DNA from: Nicotiana tabacum
Lineage: Eukaryota > Streptophyta > Magnoliopsida > Solanales > Solanaceae
Length of the DNA: 64,000 nt
Direction: 5' to 3'
NCBI RefSeq assembly: GCF_000715075.1
Contig: NC_134087.1
Span: forward strand, 129,757,518 to 129,821,517
Positions 35,251 through 49,200 of the stretch are shown here, in pieces. A model generated the notes under the pieces. It was given only the letters and a program-made list of their open reading frames with translations. It was not told where the DNA came from and did not search any database. Each line of letters starts with the position of its first letter. The first letter of the stretch is position 1. Position numbers and translations under genes: made by a program.

Positions 35251-38200
35251 TTAAGATCTTCCTCCCTTGTGTGTCTAATTCTCTAAAGGAGTGTATTTGT
35301 ATGTGCTCTACTGCTCCAGAGTCAAGTTAGCTAGATGATCAGCTAGCTTGTTACCTTCCCTCAATACATGCACTACCTAAAATACACCTCTAGACATTAA
35401 TACTTTGATTTCATCAACTTGATTAGCTATGTTCCAAGAGGGTACCCAAAATTCATCTAGTACTCTTTTAATGAGTAAAAGAGTCAATTTCGAATATACA
35501 TGGAGGGTTTGCATTTGTATGATGTACATTGAAGCCTCAAGGATAGCATGCGCCTCCGCTATATTATCTGTTGCATCTTCAATTGCATTTTCCTGAGCAG
35601 AAATAAGATCTCCTATGTCATCCCTTATACAAAACCCATATGAAGATACTCCATTGTTACCCCACATGCTCCATCTCTATTGCATTTAATCCAACCCACA
35701 GTAGGTAGTTGCCACAGTACCTTAGTATATCTCAATTTGGGAATATGATGTGCTAACTTATCATGTAGATCTTTTCAGTTTGTGGTCACGCCTTTAAAGC
35801 CTGGTCTTCTCACCTTTATTATCACTTCCGGTACTGGCAAGGGCAATTACCATGTTATTAACCGATCGAAACTTTAATACAACCTTTTCTGATCCCACTG
35901 GAGGGGGAGACCCCATATTATACCAGCATCTCTTTTGGTTCTTCGGTCATCCAGAATCATTTGAATTGAGGATGAAATCTGGAATATTAACTTATTAACA
36001 GACACATTCTTTCCATGCCTTCCAGAATTTTTTTCTTCCGCAAGTGCCAAATAATCAAGCTTGGTATAGCTTGATACACTGGTTTAAGACTTGCATTAAC
36101 AGGTTTGCTCCACCATTCATTTATCAATAATACCAGTTGTTTTCCTTCTATTTTGATTCCTGCGGGTGCACCAAAGAAGTTCCAAACAAATCTTGCAGCT
36201 GGAAATTTTAGAAATATATGAGGCATTATCTCTTCTTTAGGATTTGTACAACACCGACACCTTGATGTTGTAAAGTACCCGAGCCTTTGGAACCAGTCAT
36301 CTAATGGTAACTTTGCCTTTCACAGTCTCCACATAAAAAAACTTATCTTAAAAGGTAGGCCCTTTGCCCAAAAAAAATTGTACAATTTGCTTTCTTCTCT
36401 TCTCTTCCTTATATATTGCCATGAAAATTTCACAATAAATTTGCCTTTTGTTTCCAGCTTCCACCAAGGCTTATCTTTCATAGAGTAATCTGTGGGTGGA
36501 GTGATTGACTCCCGAATATGAACAGCTAACTTCTCTGGTAGCAACTCCATCAGTAGCACTTCATTCTATACCCATCTGTCCACCACATCATGAACATACC
36601 TTACAGATTCATCACACTAATGGTCAGGGCCTGTAATATGGTAAAGGGCTCCAAGTCCAATCCACTTTTTGTACCAAAAATAGGAGTTTCCATTCTTCAA
36701 TTGGCACCACACTTGATGCTCAACCTCGTCCCTCAATTGTAGCATTTTCTTCCACACATGGGATCCTACGCTCCACGGTACAAGCATTTTATTGATCTTC
36801 TTGCAGTATTTATTTCTAATAAAAGTAGACCATAATGAGTCTTTGGTTCTATAATTCCACCAAAGCTTGGCAAACAATGCCTTATACACCTCATGTGAGG
36901 ATTTGAAACTAAGTCCTCCCTTTGTTTTAGGTAGACATAAATTTTTTCATGAAGCCCAGTGTCTTGTCCTACCATTACCTGAATTGCTCCAGTAAAATCT
37001 AGCAAACATCTTATGCAATTGGTTAATCACATATGTTGGTGGATTCACAGCCGACAATAGGTATATTGGCATGCTTTCTAATACATGAGAGATCAATACT
37101 GCCCTACCTCTAATTAATAATAACTTTCCTTTCCATGATGATAGCCTCTCCTGTACTTTGAATAAGATGTTCTTATAAAAATCTTTATGTCTCCTACTAT
37201 AGAATATAAGACATCCTAAATATGTAAAGGGAAAAGGGTGCCTTTCAAACTTTATAATCAGATGGATAGTGTTTACTTCATCTGTAGGTGCACCTTCATG
37301 CATGTAAAAGGAAGACTTTCTTTATTGATTTTCTATCCTGAAGCTGCCTCATACTCTTCCAATACATTCATTATATGTTGTACTTCCCCAAAGTGAGATG
37401 AGTAGAAAATGATAGTATCATCTGCATGGGAGAGGTAATTTATGTTATTACTCCACTTTGGCATACCAAAACCTATAAAGTCTGGATTATCAAACAAAGC
37501 ATCTAATGCTCTCCCAAGCACCAGCTGCTATAATAAATAAAGAGGATCTCGTTGTTTAACTCCCCTGAAAAACTTGAAGAAACCATTGGCCTGCCCATTC
37601 AAAAGAACCGAGTACCAGTTATTGGACACTAATATGAATATCATGTCAATGAACACTTCTCCAAAGCCCATTTGCCTAAGCACCTTTGTCAAAAACAACC
37701 ACGAGACTCTATCATAAGCCTTTGCCATGTCCAATTTGATGACTACATTAGAAGGCTTCCCTCTCAATCTTATATCAATTATGATCTCTTGACTAAGTAA
37801 GATGTTTTCCACTATACTCCAACCCCTAACGAAGCTAGCCTGATTAGGAGAGATTAATGAAGGCAGAATCTCTATTAATCTCTCATGGTTCACTCTGGAA
37901 ATGATCTTGTTGGAGAAGTTGCTTAAACTAATTGGCCTCATATCTGAAAATGTAGCAACATTTTTCTTTTTGGAATCAACACAAGGTTTGTGTGAGTGAT
38001 GAACTTTGGAAGTTCTGCACCACCAAAGAAATCCCTAACCATATTAAGTAAGTCATCACAGATAACCTCCCAGCTATGAATTGGCATGTAAATCCATCTG
38101 GACCGCTGGCACTATCACCATTCAAACCATACATTGCTGCCTTAACCTCTTCCATGGTAGGTGTTCCCATAATCTTGCATTTTGATTAGCCGAAATCATT

Positions 38201-39460
38201 CTTGGAACATGATGAATAATATCAAAGTTGGTAGGAATTCTTTCTTCCGTGAACTGAGCTTGGAAAAAATCTACAGCTCCCCTTGCCATTACCTCCTATG
38301 ATTCTATCCAGTTGTCATTTTTGTCCAAAATTATGGATACCTGCAGTCTTTTTCTCTTGCCTCTGACATGAGCATGAAAGAACTTAGTATTTCTATCACC
38401 ATCCTTAAACCACTGCATTTCAACCTTTTGTCTCCAGAACTTTTCTTCAAGGTGATAGTACCTAGTAAGATCAACTTCTACCTTGTGCAATTTAGCTCAA
38501 TTTTGAGCTGTTCGATGCAATTCAAACTCCATTTCATGCACCTTTATAACATCCTCCAATGCTGAAATTTGTTTGAAGATGTCTCCAAATGTCTCCTTGC
38601 TCCAAGTTTCAATTGATGTCTTCACCTTCTTCATCTTACTTTGAAACACCACAAATGGATTCCCCATTATAGATGCTTCCCAATTGTCCTTCACCACCTT
38701 CAGAAAAGATTCATGTTTGGTCTAGAAATTCAGAAACTTGAAAGGTTTCTTCACTTGTACTGTGTCAATATTACAAGAGAGAGTTAGAGGGGCATGGTCA
38801 GAACCATATTTGATCAAGTGCTCCACTTCCAGTGCTGGGAATAGATCTAGGAATTGTTGGTTAGCACAAAACCTATCAAGCCTCCTGAATATACAATCTA
38901 TATTAGACCTACCATTCCACCAAGTATACAAACTTCCTTTAAAGCCAAGGTCATACAGTGCACATGTGTCCACACAATGTGCAAAGTTTTCAACTTCACT
39001 CAAATAAACATGACGACCTCCATATTTCTCCCCCTTTGATAATATCACATTGAAATCCCCCTACAAGCCAAGGGGCTTCCATATCTGAAGCTAAATGGTA
39101 CATGGAATCCCAAAGTTCGATTCTCTCCACAACATCACATTTTGCATAAACCAGTGTCACATATAATTCCTTGCTCAGATTTATATGAAAAAACTTCAAT
39201 GTCAATTGTTGTTCCATGTCCATCACAATGTCTACATCTATATCTTCGTCAACAAAAGTCCATATCTTGCTATTTATATTAGAATAAGCATGGTGAAACC
39301 CTAGTTTCCTTCTATACTCCTCTAGCTTGTTGATGTCTTGCCATGGTTCCATCAATCCTATCAAGTAGAAATTGTATTTCTATGCAGGGTAAATAACCTA
39401 TTGAAAGTTTTTTGTGTGTTTATCGACCTAACATTCTACACTAGAGCATTATCCATAAGA
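35250..39460 (-). pseudogene. LINE ORF2: endonuclease, reverse transcriptase, RNase H (broken)
   Basis: The apurinic-type endonuclease starts near 39460 (WNVRSI-TQ pattern, with a stop before it). It continues through TLVYAKCDVVERIELWD, has a degraded PWLVGG-FN site at about 39075 with a frame break, and ends with YGSDHAPL near 38800. RT spans about 38170-36950: SASGPDGF, MRPISLSNFSNKIISRV, SPNQASFVRGWSIVENILL, VIKLDMAKAYDRVSW, VKQRDPL, and the catalytic box as SHADDTIIF (YADD altered to HADD) near 37440. A zinc-binding-type domain lies at about 36560-36320 (PWWKLETKGKFIVKFSW). RNase H lies at 35670-35380 (SSYGFCIRDDIGD, NIAEAHAILEA). It would nick DNA and prime reverse transcription on target; this copy is dead. 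Confidence 0.85.
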
Positions 39461-39619
39461 TTACTTGAAAAGGGGGATGACACTCCTTTTTGGTTGCACC
39501 CTTTGAGGTGCACTGTCTTTAATGTCTTTCTTTTGTCTCCTTCTGGCTTTGCCAGTAAATTTCTTCATAGTCCCACTTTTGGGAGATATATCACCATCTC
39601 TCACTTACTTGTTGAAAGT

Positions 39620-42600
39620 TAGCAGCTGTAGATTCCTTCTTTATGCCCCCCCCCCCCCAAATCTTCCTCTTCAGACTGCCCTTCGTCTACCATTTGTATA
39701 ACCAATGGGTTTAGTTCATGATTTTTAGCTATCATTCCTAACTCCCTTTAACCCCTATTATTAACAAGGATTCCTTTAGCCAAAATGCCACTTGTTACAC
39801 TGAATGTTTTCCCAGCCAACAGTCCAGGATCCTTAATCACAGGAGTAACTATTTGTATGGCATTATTACTTTGCCCATGTGTCGTTTTGCTAGCAAAGGT
39901 GGTCAACTCTGACTTCATTGTATCCTCTTTCAATAATCTAGTATTCATCTCCTTTTTCTTCATAGCTTCTTGTATTTCTTTGAACTGCAAATTATAAATA
40001 TCACCTAGACTATGATTACTTGTAAACCCAGAGGTGATTATTCCATTGCCTTGTGGTATCTTCCCTACCGTTGTTTGTTTAGGAGATCTCATTATATTAT
40101 CAAGTACCTAAAAACTCCCACATTGATCACCAATAGAAAGCTTCACCAGATCACCTTCAACAATGGCCAATGCCTGGCCAGTAGGATGACTTTCCAACTC
40201 TTCCTTCGTGCCAAATTTCCTTTATACTCATTCAACCGTAGATTCCTTTTTTCCATTCTAGTTGAAGTATGAGTTGGAACATCTATTGCCGTAATTTGTA
40301 CTTCTTTCTTTTCAAGAGAAGCTTTCCCATTTTAGCTATGATTCTGAATGGAGACATCAGATTTTGTAAGACCTATCCCCCTGATCTTCAATGACAAATC
40401 ACTAGGTTGGTCTGAGGCTGCACTATTGATTTTCATGTAGTCCTCTATCAAATCTTCAACTGTTTGATTAGTGGTAGCAGTGGTATGAAGGTCATTCCTA
40501 AGGTCATTCACGGGTGCTTACGCACACTCATGCAAAATATGAGGAAGCCCTACCCTTTTAGGATCCCCAGTACTAATACCTATGTGTTTTCCCCGACCAA
40601 TCTCCTTTCCTCCATAAACTTCAGTAGAAGAGTTCAGAAAAGTGGGGATAGGGGATTGGGATACAAGGTTCTGAGGAACATGTTCAGAACCTCTCTCCAG
40701 GTCACCTAGAGGAGATTTTAGGGATTCAGAAGGCATACCTGTGGGCTGTTATTGGTCTGTAAGCCCTGCTTGAAATTGTTGAGTAGTGTTCCTGTTTCGG
40801 TTGGTTTTTATGGTCTAATTGTTAGTGGCATGCATCTTTTGTTGCTCAGGTGATTGTTCCTGGTTGTAATTTTATTGTTGCTTCTTATTATTTTGCCCTC
40901 TGAAATGTTTTTCCTTTTGAGTCTGCCAGTCATCTGTTGAGGAGTAGACCCCTGTTTTTTTGGTTTTTTTTGGTTGCCTGTTTTCTCCTGTTTTGGTATC
41001 CTTGCCTTGTTTTGATTTTTGATTCCCTTGTGGTTGTTGAGTTATCTAGTTGTTATTGGATGTTGATGGTACCTCATTGTTGTGGTTGCTTTGGTGTTCA
41101 ATGAGAGATTCTGCTCCAATATTTTCTTTTTTCTTCTTGGTTTCTTCATCTTTAGCCCTTATTGGGCATGCATATATTGTGTGATCCAAGTGCTTACAGT
41201 ATATGCAGTAGTCTGGTATGTTTTCATATTAAATTTCAAGTTATTATCCATCGCCATTCACGTCCTGATTCTCGTCAAATCCCAACCGAACATGGCGAGG
41301 TCTTGTTTTTGTGAGATCAATTTGGATTTTGACTTTTGCAACACTTCCTCTAGTTTTTTGGAATGATGCTAAATCAAGGTGTAAAGCTTTTCCAACTGGA
41401 GAAAGAAGACCAGTGAGAATTTTCATATAGTAGAAATGCCAAGGTAATTCAGGGATGACAATCCAGGTAGGGAACTATAGGGGAATCCTCAGTCGGCTTA
41501 AAGTTAGGACTCCAAGCTTTGGCCCTAAATGTCTATGTCTAAACATCCAAACAGTAACATGATCATATTCGTTGTCAAGGTCAATGTAGACAGTCTTGGC
41601 ATTGAAGTGAGCAATTTTGACTCCTTTTAGTTCAGTCCGAGCCGTAAAGCTTCTTCTAATATTTTCCATCCTAGGCATTGTGCTTGAAAACTTTTCAACC
41701 ATTGTATATTTACATCTAGCTGCAAGATTGACCATATAGTCTTCCCTAGTGAAAATAACAACAGGTTGGCCCTATTTAGTAGTAATTATGGGAGGAGTGA
41801 AGGCTATTAGTTCCAGTTCACCTTCGTGTCTAGCTCTCAGTTTGGTGACATGGGATTGTTTAACTGCACGGGGTGAAGGGGGATGTGTATTGGTTGATGG
41901 TTTTATTCTTGGGTTTGAGTAATTTGGTTGTATTTTGTTACTGGTGCTAGTTGGAATTTGGCTCTTACTGGGGGTAGGATATTGGTTATCGGAGTAGCAG
42001 GTTTGTCAAAATTGCTTGATAATTTTGGTAAGGCATTTTTGGCATTGGTTATTTGGTGTTGGGTTGGTGTATAGATAACTGATTATCCTTGTGCGTCAAT
42101 TTCTTTCAATTGGTAGAAAAAGTTAACACTGGGGGCATGATCATTATTGTTTGCATTATTTCTGTGTAGAAATCCTTCATTACTGCCTTCAACTTCACTT
42201 TGGGAGGACTGACGAACAGATGTCCCTTCCAATTTATGCATAGTCTTTTGAAGCATTTCCTCGAACAACTATTATCTGAGAGTCTTTTAAGTTAGTATTT
42301 TGAATTGTTGTGGTATTTTTGCCATCGCAATGTCCCTTGGGCAATCCAGAAACACTCCTTGTATCTGTTCCAATCAATTGGTATTGATCTTGAGCTCCAT
42401 GCGCGACTACTTGGGACACTTGTGGGTCTTGCAGATTGTGGTTGGGGGAGTGATGTGGTTCTAGAAAGGAGTTTCCTGTGTTTGCAATGATTCGATTATA
42501 TCCAGAATCGAGGGAGGTTACATCTTGAACAGCCAGTTGGTTGTTTGCTACATTGAAAACTGTCCCATTTTGCACATCTGTAGCTGTCGCGGAGATCTTT

Positions 42601-42776
42601 CGGATATTGCTTTGCTGGAGTTGATGTTGGTTCTAAAGGGGTATCGTTTGGAGGTGGTCTGGTGGGTTTCCACCACCGGACGATGGATCAGTAGCCACAG
42701 ACACTTGACTGCATTACTGTTCCAGCAGTTGCACTTGTACGGAGAGAAATTAGGTCAGGGACAGCTTTTCCCCTAA
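39620..42776 (-). pseudogene. LINE ORF1: DUF4283-like domain and CCHC knuckle (broken)
   Basis: The N-terminal part (42776-42080) is low complexity and Asn/Gln-rich. A DUF4283-like fold lies at about 41735-41260, with AHFNAKTVYIDLDNEYDHVTVWMF and WHFYYMKILTGLLSPVGKAL, followed by VAKVKIQIDLTKTRP. It is followed by a zinc knuckle of CX2CX4HX4C spacing at about 41160-41240 (DYCIYCKHLDHTIYACP). The C-terminal half (40740-39620) is a Ser/Lys/Gln-rich tail ending near a C tract (39646-39658). ORF1 binds LINE RNA. Stops occur throughout. Confidence 0.75.
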
Positions 42777-42780
42777 AACT

Positions 42781-43330
42781 CAATCTTTATTTTCCTATTT
42801 ACCACACTAATTTCAGATTTATTTTGAAATAATAGACTATGTTGCCAAAAAATTGAGAAACAACTTGTTAAATTAATTATAAGCTTATGTGATGCACATG
42901 AAAATTATTTTAATAATTTCAAAAATAGTAAATAGTAAAGATAATGTATTTATAATTATAGTTACTAAATTATTAATTAACGCCATTAATTACTTAATTT
43001 TATAAAAATAGATATTATTGTTTAGAAAATATCTTTAACATATTTATTAAAAATTAATAAGTGTAAGTAAATTAGTTTCTAAAATGAGGGTCAAAATTGG
43101 CCGTCAACAATTATTTTGTTGAAGGATCATGTTAGTTACATTTTTTACTTCATCTCTACTTGTTGTGTTTCATGCTTGTCTATTTTCATGTATATTAAAT
43201 ATTGGACCACTAGTAAGTATCGTTGTCGACCCCTCGTTACTACTTCTTCGAGGTTAGACTAGATACTTACTGGGTACGTACTGATTTACGTACTCATACT
43301 ATACTTCTGCACTACTTGTAAAGGTACATA
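42781..43330 (+). other. AT-rich spacer and gypsy LTR fragment
   Basis: 42781-43140 is AT-rich and shows nothing recognisable. At 43205-43330 the text TCGTTGTCGACCCCTCGTTA, then CGAGGTTAGACTAGATACTT and ACTCATACTATACTTCTGCA, parallels the Tekay LTR near 12400-12490, so it is an LTR piece of a gypsy element. It ends abruptly at 43331, where copia LTR homology starts. Confidence 0.5.
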
Positions 43331-43709
43331 GGCTGTTACAAAATAATAAATTGGACGTTACAAAATCTAATTCAAAGAGAAAGAATTTGGACATATTTTG
43401 GTAAGCATGTATTTGGACATTTTTCTGGTAAGCTCAAAAATTGAAGAAATAATTTTAGCAAAACTAGATTTGGATTAGGCCTCATGTATATGGGGGGGAG
43501 GGGGCAAATCGACCCGTTTTGCCTTCAGGACCAATTTCTGATGTGCGCGAGACCACTCCCTTTTACTAGATCTTTACAGGCCCAACAAAGAGTAATTCAT
43601 TATAATGAGGGACACTTTGTCATTCACAAAAGACAAAGAAGTAAAGAAAGAAAAAGGACTACAAAGAAATCTTTGACTTTGCATTATAAAATATAAAATA
43701 ATACCAACA
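43331..43709 (-). repeat. 3' LTR of the decayed copia element, truncated
   Basis: It shares with the 5' LTR the blocks GGACATATT(T/C)TGGTAAGC, GCAAATCGACCCGTTTTGC-like and GTGCGCGAGACCACTCC. It lacks a 36-bp stretch present in the 5' LTR near 48979-49000 and carries a G-rich run at 43490-43504. Confidence 0.8.
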
Positions 43710-44224
43710 ATAACAACAGAAGTGCAAAAGTGAATATGCACCAACTGAAGAAAATCCCTTGATGTCAATATCTTTCGATTTGAATTGACACTTAGTGAAA
43801 TGAGATAACAACTAACATTCAGAAAGTTAAGTACTCTTGAACTGAATGGACATTAGTTGAGACCCCCACAATACATTATATATCCTTAATTCTAAGCAAA
43901 CTCCATGATGCTAACAAAGTACTTTTATGGTCATGCACATACCTTGGATCTCATGAGTGCTCTAGAAAGACATCCCAAGCCTTTCATAAAAGACGACCGT
44001 ACAGGTACACTCACGTAGGTAATTTCATCAAGTCTATCTACATATAGACCACCTTAAGGCTATGGAATCATTAAGAGCAAAATAAGCTCAACCATATAAA
44101 GCACTACCATACACCATAGGAATACGAAATGGTGTGCATATTGAGGTCTCATATGGCTTCGTTGCCACACAAACGGGTATCCATCATACTTCCTCAATCC
44201 ATGGGCTTTAGCCCCTTCCCCTCG

Positions 44225-47200
44225 ACGTTTCAAGGATAACTCTCCTTGTCAAACCTTGGTTAAAAGATCCGCCAAATTTCTTTCGGATCTTACATATTCC
44301 AAAGAAATAACACCATGTTTCAACAACTTTTTTACCACACCATGCCTAATGCTAATATGTCTTTTTTTTTATTGTACACACTATTTTTGGCAATTCCAAT
44401 TGCTGCCTGTGAGTCATAATGTAGAGAAACTGGTGAAGCTTGTCTTCCCCATAAAGGCACATCTGCCAATAAGTTTCTCAACCACTCGGCTTCTTACCCT
44501 GCTAACTCAAGAGCAATGAATTCAGACTTCATAGTAGATCGTGCTATACAAGTCTGTTTTGAAGACTTCCAAGAAATAGCACATGCACCCAAAGTAAATA
44601 CATAGTCACTAGTGGAACTAACAACATCATTGCCACTAACCCAGTTTGCATCACAAAATCCTTCTAAAACATCAGAAAATTTCTTAAAATGCAAACACCA
44701 ATCCATAGTACCTCTCAAATACCTTAGCAAATGATGAAGAGCATTCTAATGTTCACTACTGGGTTGTGAGTATATCTACTCAATCTACTAATAGCATAAG
44801 CAATATCAGGTCGTGTATAATTCATCAGAAATATTACACTACCAATTATCTTAGCATACTCAGTTTGAGAAATACTAGATTTCTTATTCTTTTTCAAGTG
44901 TATGTTATGATCATAAGGAGTTCTCACAGGTGCTACATCAAAACAATTAAACCTTTTCAACATTTTCTCAATATAATGAGACTGAGACAATGAAAAACCA
45001 TTAGAAGTTCTTTTGATTTTAACCCCTAAAATCACATATGCTTCTCTAAGATCTTTCATTTCAAATTTAGAAGACAAAAAATTCTTAGTCTCATTAACAA
45101 CATTCATATTAGGGCCAAAGATTAACATGTCATCCACATACAGACATATAATAACGCAATCTGATCCTATCATCTTGGAATAAACATAAGTATCAGATGC
45201 ATTAACAACAAACCATTACCCATTAATGTGCTATTAAACTTTTCGTACCATTGCTTAGGTGCCTACTTTAGACCATACAAAGACTTTCTCAATTTGCATA
45301 TTTTATTCTCTTGTCCTTGGATCACAAATCCCTCAGGTTGAGACATATAGATCTCTTCCTCTAAATAACCATTTAGGAAAGCCGTTTTAACATCCATTTG
45401 ATGTATCACTAAATTATGAGTAACGGCTAAAGCAACAAGAGTTCTAATAGTCGCTATCTTTGTCACAGGAAAATAAGTGTCAAAATAATCAATGTCTTTC
45501 TTTTGGTTAAAATGCCTAATAACAAGTCTAGCCTTATGTTTCTCAATTGTACAATCAGGTCTCAATTTCTTCTTAAATATCCACTTGCTACTTATGGGTT
45601 TACAACCTTTAGGCAAATCAGACAAACGCCAAGTGTGATTAGAAACTATAGAGTCTAATTCACTTTTGATGGCCTCTTTCCAAAAACTAGCATCTATTGA
45701 CCTCATTGCTTCCCTGTATGTCTTAGGGTCTTCTTATATTAAATAGATTGACACTAATTCATCACTCAACACATCAAGATCAATATTTTCAGTCAAGAAA
45801 GTAGTAATAAAATCAGGACCAAAGCTAGCTTCAATTCTCGCCTCTTACTTCTTCTAAGTTCATTTTCATGCTCATTAGTAGTAACACTAGAAGAAGGCAC
45901 AATATGAGAATTAACAGACGTAGATGTAGAAGCATTATTAGGCACATCACTAGGCACATTATTTTTCAATAGAAAAACATGCTCAAAAAATTTTGCATCT
46001 CTTGATTCACAAATAGAATTATCATTCAAAGACATAAATCTATACGCATCACTATTTTGAGCATAACCAATAAAAATAGCATCAAAAGTTTTGGGTCCAA
46101 CAGTTACTTATTTAAAATTAGGTAAACCAACCTTAGCCAAACACCCCCACACCTTCAGAATTTTCAAGTTAGGGGCAAACCCTTTCCATAACTCATATGG
46201 AGTTTTATCTAACTTCTTATGAGGGACTTTATTAAGAACATAGCATGCAGATAAAACAGCTCCCCCCCCACATCCCCCCCCACATATTATTAGATAAATC
46301 CAAACTCAAAAGCATAAAATTCATCATTTCCTTAAGGGTTCTATTTTTTCATTCGGGGAGTATAGGGAGCACTAACCTCATGTATAATACTATTTTTCTC
46401 ACAAAAGGCTTCTAGAGTATTAGTACTATATTCACTACCCCTGTCAGACCTAAGTCTCTTGATTTTTCTATCTAATTGATTATCTACTTCTGCCCTGTAT
46501 TTCAAAAACATGCTTTCAACCTCATTTTTTGACTTAAGAAGATATATCTTAGTGTATTTAGAGAAGTTATCTAAAAGGTGATGTAGTATTTCTTTCCACC
46601 CTTACTAACAGTGTTCTTGAAATCTGCTAAGTCTGAATACACTAGTTCAAGCAATTCTGTCTTTATACTAGTTACATTCTTAAAAGGCATTTTGGTATGT
46701 TTTGCTTCTACACAAATAGGACACTTAGAAAAATTATCAACATTAACTGCAGGAATTAATTTCATTTTTCTAAGTCATTTAATAGAAGCAATATTAACAT
46801 GACCTAGTCTACCGTGCCACAAATCAATAGACTCAGCAATATAAGCAGAATTTAAAGTACTAGCATCATTATTAATCTCTTGAGCGATGTTAAATACAAA
46901 CAAACCCCCACTAAGTAACCCTTCCTAACAAAGTCTCCCCGACGAGAAATAACAACTTTATCAGATTCAAAAACATGTTTAAGACCTGCTTTGTTGAGAA
47001 ACACACCAGAAACTAAGTTTCTACGAAGGGAAGGTACATACAGAATATTGTTCAAGGCTAAGGTTTTTCCAGAAGTTAACTTAAGGAGAATTTTTCCTTT
47101 ACCCATAACTCCAGTTATAGTGGAGTTACCCATGTAGACACACTCGCCATCAACAGATTCCTCAAAGTCGTGAAACAACTCCTTGTTGGTGCAAAGATGC

Positions 47201-47545
47201 CTTGAAGCGCCTGCGTCTAATATCCAGTCAGTCTTGTTAGCCACCATGTTCGCCTCAACAACCACAACAGCAATAACATCACCACCCTTAGTAAGGTTAG
47301 CTTGGACTGGAGCTTTTTCTCCATTCTTTGAGCTTTGTCCTTGTCTCTGGTTGCACTGAAAAGCCTTGTGACCAATTTTGCCGCAGACATAGCAAGGTTC
47401 TTTCGACTTTTGAATATGGCCCTATGGCTTATTGAAGTAATTTTGCTTCTTCACACGTCCTTTCTTCTGGCCTTTCTTCTATTTTCCTTTAAACCTGTCT
47501 TTCACAAAAGTACTAGAAGATTCCACAAGGTTAGCTTTAGAAGAA

Positions 47546-47600
<55 letters not shown>

Positions 47601-48249
47601 TATCTTCACGCCGTTCAGACTCCTCATCTTTAAGACGATTTTCTTCCTCAGTCCTCATGTGACTGATCAGTTTATGAAGAGTTAAGTTTTTCTTCTTGTG
47701 TTTCAGTTGATTCCTGTAATCACTCTAGGAAGGTGGAAACTTTTCAAGCAGAACATTAGCCTAAAGAATCTCACACATCTCCATGCCCTCGTTCAAAACA
47801 TCAGCAGTCAAGTTCTTATACTCGTGAACCTACTCCATGATTGTCTTATCGTCAACCATCTGAAACTTGATCCACTTTCCAGTAACATCTTTTTCTCGGC
47901 ATCATCTGCACCGTATTTCTTGTCCAAACTGTCCCATATGACTTTGGCAAATTTATAGTTTATAAACAAATCAAAGAGAGGGTTAGTCATATGGTTAAGA
48001 AGATGCCCTCGAACAGTTTTATTATCCTTTTCAAATTTCTTCTTAGCAGCATCATCAGCAACAACAAATATTAACAAAATTAGAACTATCAGCAACAATA
48101 TCAGCAGGAGGATCATTAAACAAAACGTAATCAACTTCTAATTGTTCAAAGAAAATTAAAAATTTCTGGGACCAACTCTTATAATTGTTGTCATCTAAAG
48201 GCTCAAGCTTTGACAGATCAAGAAGTGTTTTATTCAAAGTGATAGCCAT
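44225..48249 (-). pseudogene. Copia gag-pol (broken)
   Basis: Gag starts MAITLNKTLLDLSKLEPLDD at 48249. The CCHC knuckle is at 47345-47400 (CYVCGKIGHKAFQC). The protease, with DAGASRHLC, starts in the piece 47265-46852. The integrase zinc region is near 46700 (CPICVEAKHTKMPF) and its core is heavily broken between 46700 and 45800. RT has [37 protein letters not shown] and the catalytic CLYVDDMLIF at about 45140. RNase H carries [18 protein letters not shown] at 44520-44560, with remnants to about 44225. A (GA) microsatellite has expanded inside gag. Confidence 0.85.
47549..47597. repeat. (GA)n microsatellite inside copia gag
   Basis: About 24 AG repeats interrupt gag on the opposite strand, giving a Ser/Leu run in the minus reading. 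It probably arose after the element died. Confidence 0.95.
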
Positions 48250-48255
48250 TAATCA

Positions 48256-49103
48256 ATATTGTATGTAAAATCGCTTTATAGCTTGTAAGAAAAATGAGTA
48301 GATAATATTGACTAAGAACAAGAAGGAAACAAGAACAACTTATCAAAAATACTGTGTCGCCTTGGAAGCAATTTCGGCCCGACTGGGTGCAAATCGTTAA
48401 GACCGATCACTCTCCAAGGTCCACAGTACCTCCAAACACGTGCACTCGTGGCTGGAAGTTTAGAATTTGCACAAAACTATTGCTCAGAATTCGGATGAAG
48501 TAGATAAAAGTATGAAGATGTTTTTTCTATGTCAGATTATTCACAAAGAAGACTACCTTTTATAGGCAAAGCTGTTAAACAGTTACAAATGAAGAAATTA
48601 ATCTGTAGCTGTTACAGAAACTAAATGGAGCTATTGCGCAATTAACTACAACTGTTACAAGAATTAAATCATGGTTGTTACAAGAATTAAATCATGGCTG
48701 TTACAAAATAATAAATTGAACGTTACAAAATCCAATTCAAAGAGAAAGAATTTGGACATATTCTGGTAAGCATGTATTTGGACATTTTTCTGCTAAGCTC
48801 AAAAATTGAAGAAATAATTTTAGCAAAACTAGATTTGTATTAGGCCTCACATATATCTCGCGCGCACGGGGAAATCGACCCGTTTTGCTTCAATACCAAC
48901 TTCTCATGTGCGCGAGACCACTCCTTTTTACTAGCTCTTTACAAGTTCAACAAAGAGTAATTCATTTTAAAGTGAAGATAAAGACTTTTCACAACCAATG
49001 AGGGACACTTTGTCTTTAACAGAAGACAAAGAAGTAAAAGAAGAAAAAGGTACTACAAAAAAATCTTTGACTTTGCATTATAAAATTTAAAATAATACCA
49101 ACA
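48256..49103 (-). repeat. 5' LTR of the decayed copia element
   Basis: Positions 48696-49103 align with 43331-43709. The remaining part (48256-48695) has repeated CTGTTACAA-like blocks near 48602-48706 and no partner in the 3' LTR. The lower boundary is inferred from the start of gag at 48249. Confidence 0.6.
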
Positions 49104-49200
49104 CGAGGTTTACCGTTAGCTTGCATAATGGTATCTTTGGGCGGCATCACGACATTTATGCTTCATTTTCCTTAAGTTTTTTTTTCTTTGCATTCTTTAG

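Larger units (their letters stand above)
34190..42780 (-). mobile_element. Decayed L1-type LINE with RNase H
   Basis: Minus-strand order: ORF1 (about 42776-39620), ORF2 (about 39460-35250), then a long 3' region to about 34190. Both ORFs show many stops and frameshifts. The 5' end is near 42780. No clear poly(A) tail (T run on the plus strand) is seen, so the 3' boundary is uncertain. The 3' region has two direct copies of one segment, at about 34190-34340 and 34850-35010. Confidence 0.75.
43331..49103 (-). mobile_element. Decayed Ty1/copia element
   Basis: Minus strand: the 5' LTR begins TGTTGGTATTATTTTA at 49103, gag-pol runs from 48249 to about 44225, and the 3' LTR begins TGTTGGTATTATTTTA at 43709. 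The 5' LTR apparently extends to about 48256, while homology in the 3' copy stops at 43331, where a gypsy LTR fragment takes over. So about 440 bp of the 3' LTR is missing. No convincing PBS or PPT is seen. Confidence 0.8.
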
